Assembly: GCA_918219625.1 (NCBI GenBank)
Contig: CAKJXT010000082.1
Location: forward strand, 1-46,828
Source of the DNA: Bacilli bacterium
GTDB taxonomy: Bacteria; Bacillota_I; Bacilli_A; RF39; UBA660
Direction of reading: 5' to 3'
Length of the DNA: 46,828 bases
Below, piece by piece: positions 43,715 to 46,828 of this stretch; positions within the stretch are counted from its first letter, which is position 1; the number at the start of each line of letters is the position of its first letter. Made by a program: the position numbers and the translations under genes. The notes under the pieces were generated by a model that searched no databases, had not been told where the DNA came from, and saw nothing but the letters and a program-made list of their open reading frames with translations.

Positions 43715-43801
43715 TAAAAAATGCCAATACAAAAACTTATATATAATCCTGTACTAGCGCTTTCTAAGTAAATATTATCACAATTTGTCTAATTTTGTCT
43801 A
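43715..43801 (-). promoter_or_regulatory. Repeated promoter-hairpin leader, copy L2
   Basis: -35 TAGACA (43796-43801), 16-bp spacer, -10 GATAAT (43774-43779), then TTAGAAAGCGCTAGTACAGG. The stem GCTAGTAC (43751-43758) pairs with GTATTGGC (43723-43730), followed by T7. A second TATAAT lies further downstream next to the HNH gene start, so here the hairpin may also just terminate upstream transcripts. Confidence 0.75.
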
Positions 43802-43810
43802 TTATTTTAA

Positions 43811-43985
43811 TTACCTCTTTTTAATTTCTTCTTTTATGTATTTAATGAATTCGTCTATAGGAAGTGATATAGTTTCTTCACTATTATATTTTTTATAACT
43901 AATTAGGTTATTGTCTCTTTCTTTGTCTCCTATTATTATATTAATAGGATTTTTCATTTGATTACTATTCATTATTTTTATTAAA
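43811..43985 (-). pseudogene. Truncated duplicate of the thrS 3' end
   Basis: Reading on the minus strand, a frame through NPINIIIGDKERDNN ends EFIKYIKEEIKKR with TAA at 43811-43813. Positions 43814-43946 match the true thrS end (46696-46828) at 129 of 133 positions; all four differences are synonymous. No start codon or ribosome site goes with it. Sequence farther right (to about 43985) may still be thrS but cannot be compared, because the window ends. It is a duplicated remnant rather than a gene. Confidence 0.85.
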
Positions 43986-44032
43986 TAGTATCGTTGATGT
44001 AATAGATAGTTTAGGCAATAATAAACCGATGA

Positions 44033-45250
44033 CTATTCACCATCGTTTATTTTTAATTTATCAACATATCCTAGTAAATAATATGATGTTCCAAACAATT
44101 GATTAAATAGATTTTCATCATTATATTTAATATTTCTTTCTTGAAGAGCTTTTTTATCAATAGCATAAAAATCATTCATTGGAATTCTATTACTATTTAT
44201 AATAACATTGGAACCATATTTATTATTATGTTGTATATCAAATTGCTCAAATTTTTCATAAAACTCATCATTTGAGTTACTTAGTATTTTTGGCTTAAAC
44301 ATTTTTAGCACAGTTAGTTTTTCGTATTTTCTTGCTTCAATGAAGTTAGAACAAAATTTTTCCTCAAAAATTGAAGCATAAACATCTTTAAAAAAACTAT
44401 ACATCATTGAAACAACAGCTGAAGCTATCACGTTTGAATTGACACCATCAGTAGGTGCAGTAAATAGAATTCTCCCTCTTACACTTCCATCTGGTAATAT
44501 TTCCATAAAATGATTAAGACCTGCTGGAACCAGTATATCAAAATGATCGTTTCCACATTTTGGATCACCTATAGTAATACAGATTGAATAACCAACTTTT
44601 GATATACTATATGATGTTTTTGTTTCTTTTAAAATATTTGATACTTTTTCATAATCTGCATTTAATAATTTATGGCTTATCTTTGAAACATCTCTAGATA
44701 AAACCGAAAATCCAAAATCTAAATATCCACATAAATTGTTAATATTATCTTTAATAGGTTCTATATAAATCTTATTTTCTATTTTTTTTATATTATCTTT
44801 TCTCTTCTCTAGTATTCTATTAATAGTTGCACTGTCACTTACAGGATTTGAACTCGAGGAAATCCTTTCATAAATGATTCCAGAATTTGTTATATAAGGT
44901 GGATTCGCGCCTTCATCTATTCTTATTACATATATTTTTTTTCCATCTTTACTTAATCTTTTAATATCAAAAGATGGATTTGGATTAATAAGGTCCCTAA
45001 AAACATTGTTGATTTTTTCTTCTGTCCATCTAGTGCACCCAGTAATTCTTTTGTCATCTTCTATGCCAATAAAAATATATCCACCAAATGTATTTGAGAA
45101 TGCACATATTTCCTTTGCTAATCCCTTAGTTGTGACCTCATCACTTTTAAATTCTACAAAAAAACTTTCATCTAAATTTGTATTATTTAAAAAATGTTCA
45201 ACATCAGAGTATCTTAATTTTGATAATTCTTTATCGTTAATTAATATCAT
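44033..45250 (-). CDS. Schlafen-type AlbA_2 domain protein
   Basis: 405 residues. The N-terminal AlbA_2 domain has DESFFVEFKSDEVTTKGLAK (ExxK/E-type active residues), EICAFSNTFGGYIFIGIED and NPPYITNSGIIYERISSSSN. The C-terminal ~220 residues (VGYSICITIGDPKCGNDHFD, SVRGRILFTAPTDGVNSN) are of no family I know. AlbA_2/Schlafen domains are often nucleases acting on tRNA or DNA in defence. It has an AGGAGG site behind leader copy L3 and ends 48 nt from the thrS remnant. Confidence 0.87.
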   Translation of the reverse strand: MILINDKELSKLRYSDVEHFLNNTNLDESFFVEFKSDEVTTKGLAKEICAFSNTFGGYIFIGIEDDKRITGCTRWTEEKINNVFRDLINPNPSFDIKRLSKDGKKIYVIRIDEGANPPYITNSGIIYERISSSSNPVSDSATINRILEKRKDNIKKIENKIYIEPIKDNINNLCGYLDFGFSVLSRDVSKISHKLLNADYEKVSNILKETKTSYSISKVGYSICITIGDPKCGNDHFDILVPAGLNHFMEILPDGSVRGRILFTAPTDGVNSNVIASAVVSMMYSFFKDVYASIFEEKFCSNFIEARKYEKLTVLKMFKPKILSNSNDEFYEKFEQFDIQHNNKYGSNVIINSNRIPMNDFYAIDKKALQERNIKYNDENLFNQLFGTSYYLLGYVDKLKINDGE

Positions 45251-45267
45251 TTTTACCTCCTAACAAC

Positions 45268-45352
45268 AAAAAAATGCCAATACAAAAACTCTTTCAAGCC
45301 TGTACTAGCGCTTTCTAATTAAATATTATCACAATTTGTCGAATTTTGTCTA
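45268..45352 (-). promoter_or_regulatory. Repeated promoter-hairpin leader, copy L3
   Basis: -35 TAGACA (45347-45352), 16-bp spacer, -10 GATAAT (45325-45330), then TTAGAAAGCGCTAGTACAGG. GCTAGTAC (45302-45309) pairs with GTATTGGC (45276-45283), T7 (45268-45274) follows, and the AGGAGG site of the AlbA_2 gene is about 10 nt on. Confidence 0.78.
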
Positions 45353-45376
45353 CTGATATTATCAAATATTATTTTT

Positions 45377-45823
45377 TTAATCTATTAAATTATAACCTAG
45401 TTTTTCTATTTCTAGTTTTGCTATATCAGATAATTCTCTTTTTTTTAATTTATTTATTTCATAGAATTCCGCACCTAAAGAATCATCATTTATATCATTT
45501 ATTGATATATTTTTTTTAATTTCATTTTGATATTTTTTTATTTTATAGAAGAATCCTATATGATGTCCTTGTTCTAGTTCTCCTTTATGTGTCCATTCTA
45601 GTGTTATTGAGTTTCCATCGAATAGTTCATATTCTATAACTTTTATTCCTATTTCTTCCTCTAGTTCTCTTATTAGTGTTGTTTCTGGTGTTTCTCCCCA
45701 TTCTATTGTTCCACCTGGTAAGTCTAGTTTACCATTGTATGGTCCTCCAACTTTTTTTATTAGTACTATTTTATCATTTTCTAGTATTATTCCATATGAT
45801 CCAATATGTTTAAATTGTTTCAT
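45377..45823 (-). CDS. NUDIX hydrolase
   Basis: 148 residues. The Nudix box GTIEWGETPETTLIRELEEE followed by IGI fits Gx5Ex7REUxEExGU exactly (about residues 38-60). The N-terminus (GSYGIILENDKIVLIKKVGG) is the usual first strand of MutT-type enzymes. It hydrolyses a nucleoside diphosphate linked to another group; the substrate is unknown. It has its own TATAAT promoter and GTGGTGA site. No clear terminator separates it from leader L3. Confidence 0.93.
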   Translation of the reverse strand: MKQFKHIGSYGIILENDKIVLIKKVGGPYNGKLDLPGGTIEWGETPETTLIRELEEEIGIKVIEYELFDGNSITLEWTHKGELEQGHHIGFFYKIKKYQNEIKKNISINDINDDSLGAEFYEINKLKKRELSDIAKLEIEKLGYNLID

Positions 45824-45863
45824 TTTATCACCACTTCTTTTATATAGATTATAACAAATTTAA

Positions 45864-45887
45864 AATAAAAAGAGAATTAAATTCTCT
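45864..45887 (-). terminator. Intrinsic terminator after the 80-residue gene
   Basis: AGAGAATT-t-AATTCTCT followed by T5 on the minus strand. Confidence 0.88.
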
Positions 45888-45925
45888 TTTACTGCATTCA
45901 ATTTAATTTATTGCTATGTTTTTTT

Positions 45926-46168
45926 CTATTTTCGCGGTTTTAATTTGCTATCAGGAATAAAGTCTTTAACAATATGGGTCTTTTTGTCATGACTTCTATT
46001 AATCTCTTCTGGAAGTAATCCATGGCCTCGTGTGCCATCTTTAGCTATAACGGCAGCAATATCTAAACCATCATTTTTTTTAGCATTTGGATTTAGTTTT
46101 AAGTATTGTTTTATATACTCATCCTCATTAACTGGTGACTTTCTATTTCTAGCTAACTTATTTGTCAT
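45926..46168 (-). CDS. Small hypothetical basic protein
   Basis: 80 residues, Lys-rich at both ends (NKLARNRKSPVNEDEYIK; DSKLKPRK), with DIAAVIAKDGTRGHGLLPEE in the middle. It has no TM segment and no known domain. A strong AAAGGAGG site and a downstream terminator support a real gene. It sits in the segment bounded by the two thrS 3' ends. Confidence 0.7.
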   Translation of the reverse strand: MTNKLARNRKSPVNEDEYIKQYLKLNPNAKKNDGLDIAAVIAKDGTRGHGLLPEEINRSHDKKTHIVKDFIPDSKLKPRK

Positions 46169-46236
46169 TTTAATCCTCCTTTCTTTAAAATCACTAGAAT
46201 GTTATATATGCATCTATAACGACACATATATTTTTT

Positions 46237-46542
46237 CTAGTTTTTAACATTATTTTTTATAATCTTTGCTACTAATAGATTTTTTATACATTCAAGATTC
46301 TTCAATGCTCTATTCACTATATTTTGGTCTATGGAATTTGATGTACTCACCACACCATTTGCAATAATTATATCTTTATCTGTCACACATAATTCCGCAT
46401 ATTTTTTATTAGTAAATGCTAAAGCTTCATGTACGCATTGGTAGTCTCCATTACTAATTCTTATTTGATACTCATTACATTTTTTTATATCTTCATGGTT
46501 TGCTATTATATTTCTAATTCTTAATATTTCACTTTCTGTCAT
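46237..46542 (-). CDS. Small hypothetical protein downstream of thrS
   Basis: 101 residues, soluble, predicted mixed alpha/beta (EYQIRISNGDYQCVHEALAF, ELCVTDKDIIIANGVVST). I recognise no family. It has an AAGGAGGTGC site, a near-consensus promoter (46628-46656) and an intrinsic-terminator-like hairpin between promoter and ribosome site. It probably shares an operon with the 80-residue gene 68 nt downstream. Confidence 0.7.
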   Translation of the reverse strand: MTESEILRIRNIIANHEDIKKCNEYQIRISNGDYQCVHEALAFTNKKYAELCVTDKDIIIANGVVSTSNSIDQNIVNRALKNLECIKNLLVAKIIKNNVKN

Positions 46543-46560
46543 TTCAGCACCTCCTTACAT

Positions 46561-46656
46561 AAAAAAAGAGCAAAAAATACCATATAAATAGTATATATTG
46601 CCCTTTTTATTCTTCTCTCTTAATTCAATTATATCACACCTTTTTATTTTGTCCAA
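46561..46656 (-). promoter_or_regulatory. Promoter plus leader hairpin L4
   Basis: -35 TTGGAC (46651-46656), 17-bp spacer, extended -10 TGTGATATAAT (46628-46633). After about 15 nt comes AGGGCAA...TTGCTCT (46567-46613) with an inner ATAC...GTAT stem and T7. The AGGAGG site of the 101-residue gene follows directly. The hairpin sequence differs from L1-L3, but the order of parts is the same. Confidence 0.78.
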
Positions 46657-46662
46657 ATCGAC

Positions 46663-46689
46663 AAAAAAGAGAATTAAATTTAATTCTCT
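46663..46689 (-). terminator. thrS terminator
   Basis: AGAGAATTAAATTTAATTCTCT, a perfect 22-nt palindrome, is followed by T6 on the minus strand, just after the thrS stop. Confidence 0.9.
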
Positions 46690-46692
46690 ATA

Positions 46693-46828
46693 TTATCTTT
46701 TTTTAATTTCTTCTTTTATATATTTAATGAATTCATCTATAGGAAGTGATATAGTTTCTTCACTATTATATTTTTTATAACTAATTAGGTTATTGTCTCT
46801 TTCTTTGTCTCCTATTATTATATTAATA
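46693..46828 (-). CDS. thrS: Threonyl-tRNA synthetase, C-terminal end (cut by window)
   Basis: The frame from the right edge to TAA at 46693-46695 encodes the C-terminal ~44 residues: INIIIGDKERDNNLISYKKY, then SLPIDEFIKYIKEEIKKR. The anticodon-binding domain end of ThrRS has this form (IVGDKE...SV...F...L..EI). The start is outside the window. The same 3' end recurs at 43811-43946. A strong terminator follows. Confidence 0.85.
   Translation of the reverse strand, partial: INIIIGDKERDNNLISYKKYNSEETISLPIDEFIKYIKEEIKKR
46693..46828 (-). repeat. Direct repeat of thrS 3' end (partner at 43811-43946)
   Basis: 46696-46828 and 43814-43946 are direct repeats with 129 of 133 positions identical, in the same orientation and about 2.88 kb apart. 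They bracket the AlbA_2, NUDIX and two small genes. Confidence 0.85.

Noticed and set aside
43715..45352. Leader copies L1-L3 as insertion-sequence or MITE ends
   Set aside because: They have no terminal inverted repeats or target duplications, and all lie in the same orientation at the same place relative to the next gene.
30600..46700. CRISPR array or retron in the defence island
   Set aside because: No regularly spaced repeats, no cas or reverse-transcriptase genes. The three leader copies are far apart and each sits before a different gene.
1..46828. Use of TGA as Trp (Mycoplasma-type code)
   Set aside because: Trp residues in conserved motifs are TGG, and TGA ends several genes at sensible places (for example 18771-18773).
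1..46828. tRNA or rRNA genes
   Set aside because: Reading both strands I found no cloverleaf-like segment with a GGTTCRA-type loop and CCA context, though I could not run a covariance search.

Overview
The window looks like a low-GC, gut-type Bacillota (Mollicutes-like Bacilli such as the RF39/RFN20 group are my best guess). The reasons are extreme AT content, a T-box in front of valS, a SAM-I riboswitch in front of a metK-like gene, strong AGGAGG-type ribosome binding sites, and intrinsic terminators after most transcription units. TGA is used as a stop and Trp is TGG, so this is the standard code rather than the Mycoplasma code. Every gene I can support lies on the minus strand, so transcription runs from right to left through the whole 46.8 kb.

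Housekeeping and envelope half (1 to about 30.6 kb). From the left there are: the 3' part of a Sel1-repeat protein; a membrane-anchored hypothetical and a DUF2779 nuclease-like protein; a thioredoxin-like lipoprotein with a membrane rhodanese; a two-TM protein; a pssA-psd pair that makes phosphatidylethanolamine; an unusually short metK-like gene under a SAM-I riboswitch; a three-gene overlapping operon of coiled-coil and helical-repeat proteins; envelope hypotheticals (one DUF4153); an S51 peptidase; a SipW / DUF5305 / TasA-like / beta-helix secretion cluster; an operon with a sialidase fold, a deoxyribosyltransferase-like protein and a P-loop kinase-like protein; an ABC exporter; a MerR regulator followed by a VirD4/TraG-like ATPase; an XRE regulator followed by an ImmA-Fic fusion; and valS with its T-box leader.

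Defence island (about 30.67 to 46.5 kb), between valS and thrS. It holds a TIR-like protein with a small membrane protein; a PD-(D/E)XK nuclease with a small helical protein; an operon of MazG-like pyrophosphohydrolase, DpnII/MboI-like nuclease and DUF2075 helicase; a LlaJI-like restriction-modification system (McrB, McrC and a double-headed cytosine-5 methyltransferase); an HNH endonuclease; a Schlafen-type AlbA_2 protein; a NUDIX hydrolase; and two small unknown genes. I see no integrase, transposase, CRISPR array or tRNA.

Two things in the island stand out. First, the last ~45 codons of thrS occur twice, at the right edge and again 2.9 kb to the left, with only four differences, all synonymous. 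This looks like an integration or recombination scar at the thrS 3' end. Second, three copies of one promoter-plus-hairpin leader sit in front of three unrelated defence-type genes, and a fourth gene has the same architecture with a different hairpin. In each, an intrinsic-terminator-like stem with a T-run lies between promoter and ribosome binding site. This suggests attenuation of defence genes, or a small RNA made from each locus, and is the best candidate here for something undescribed.
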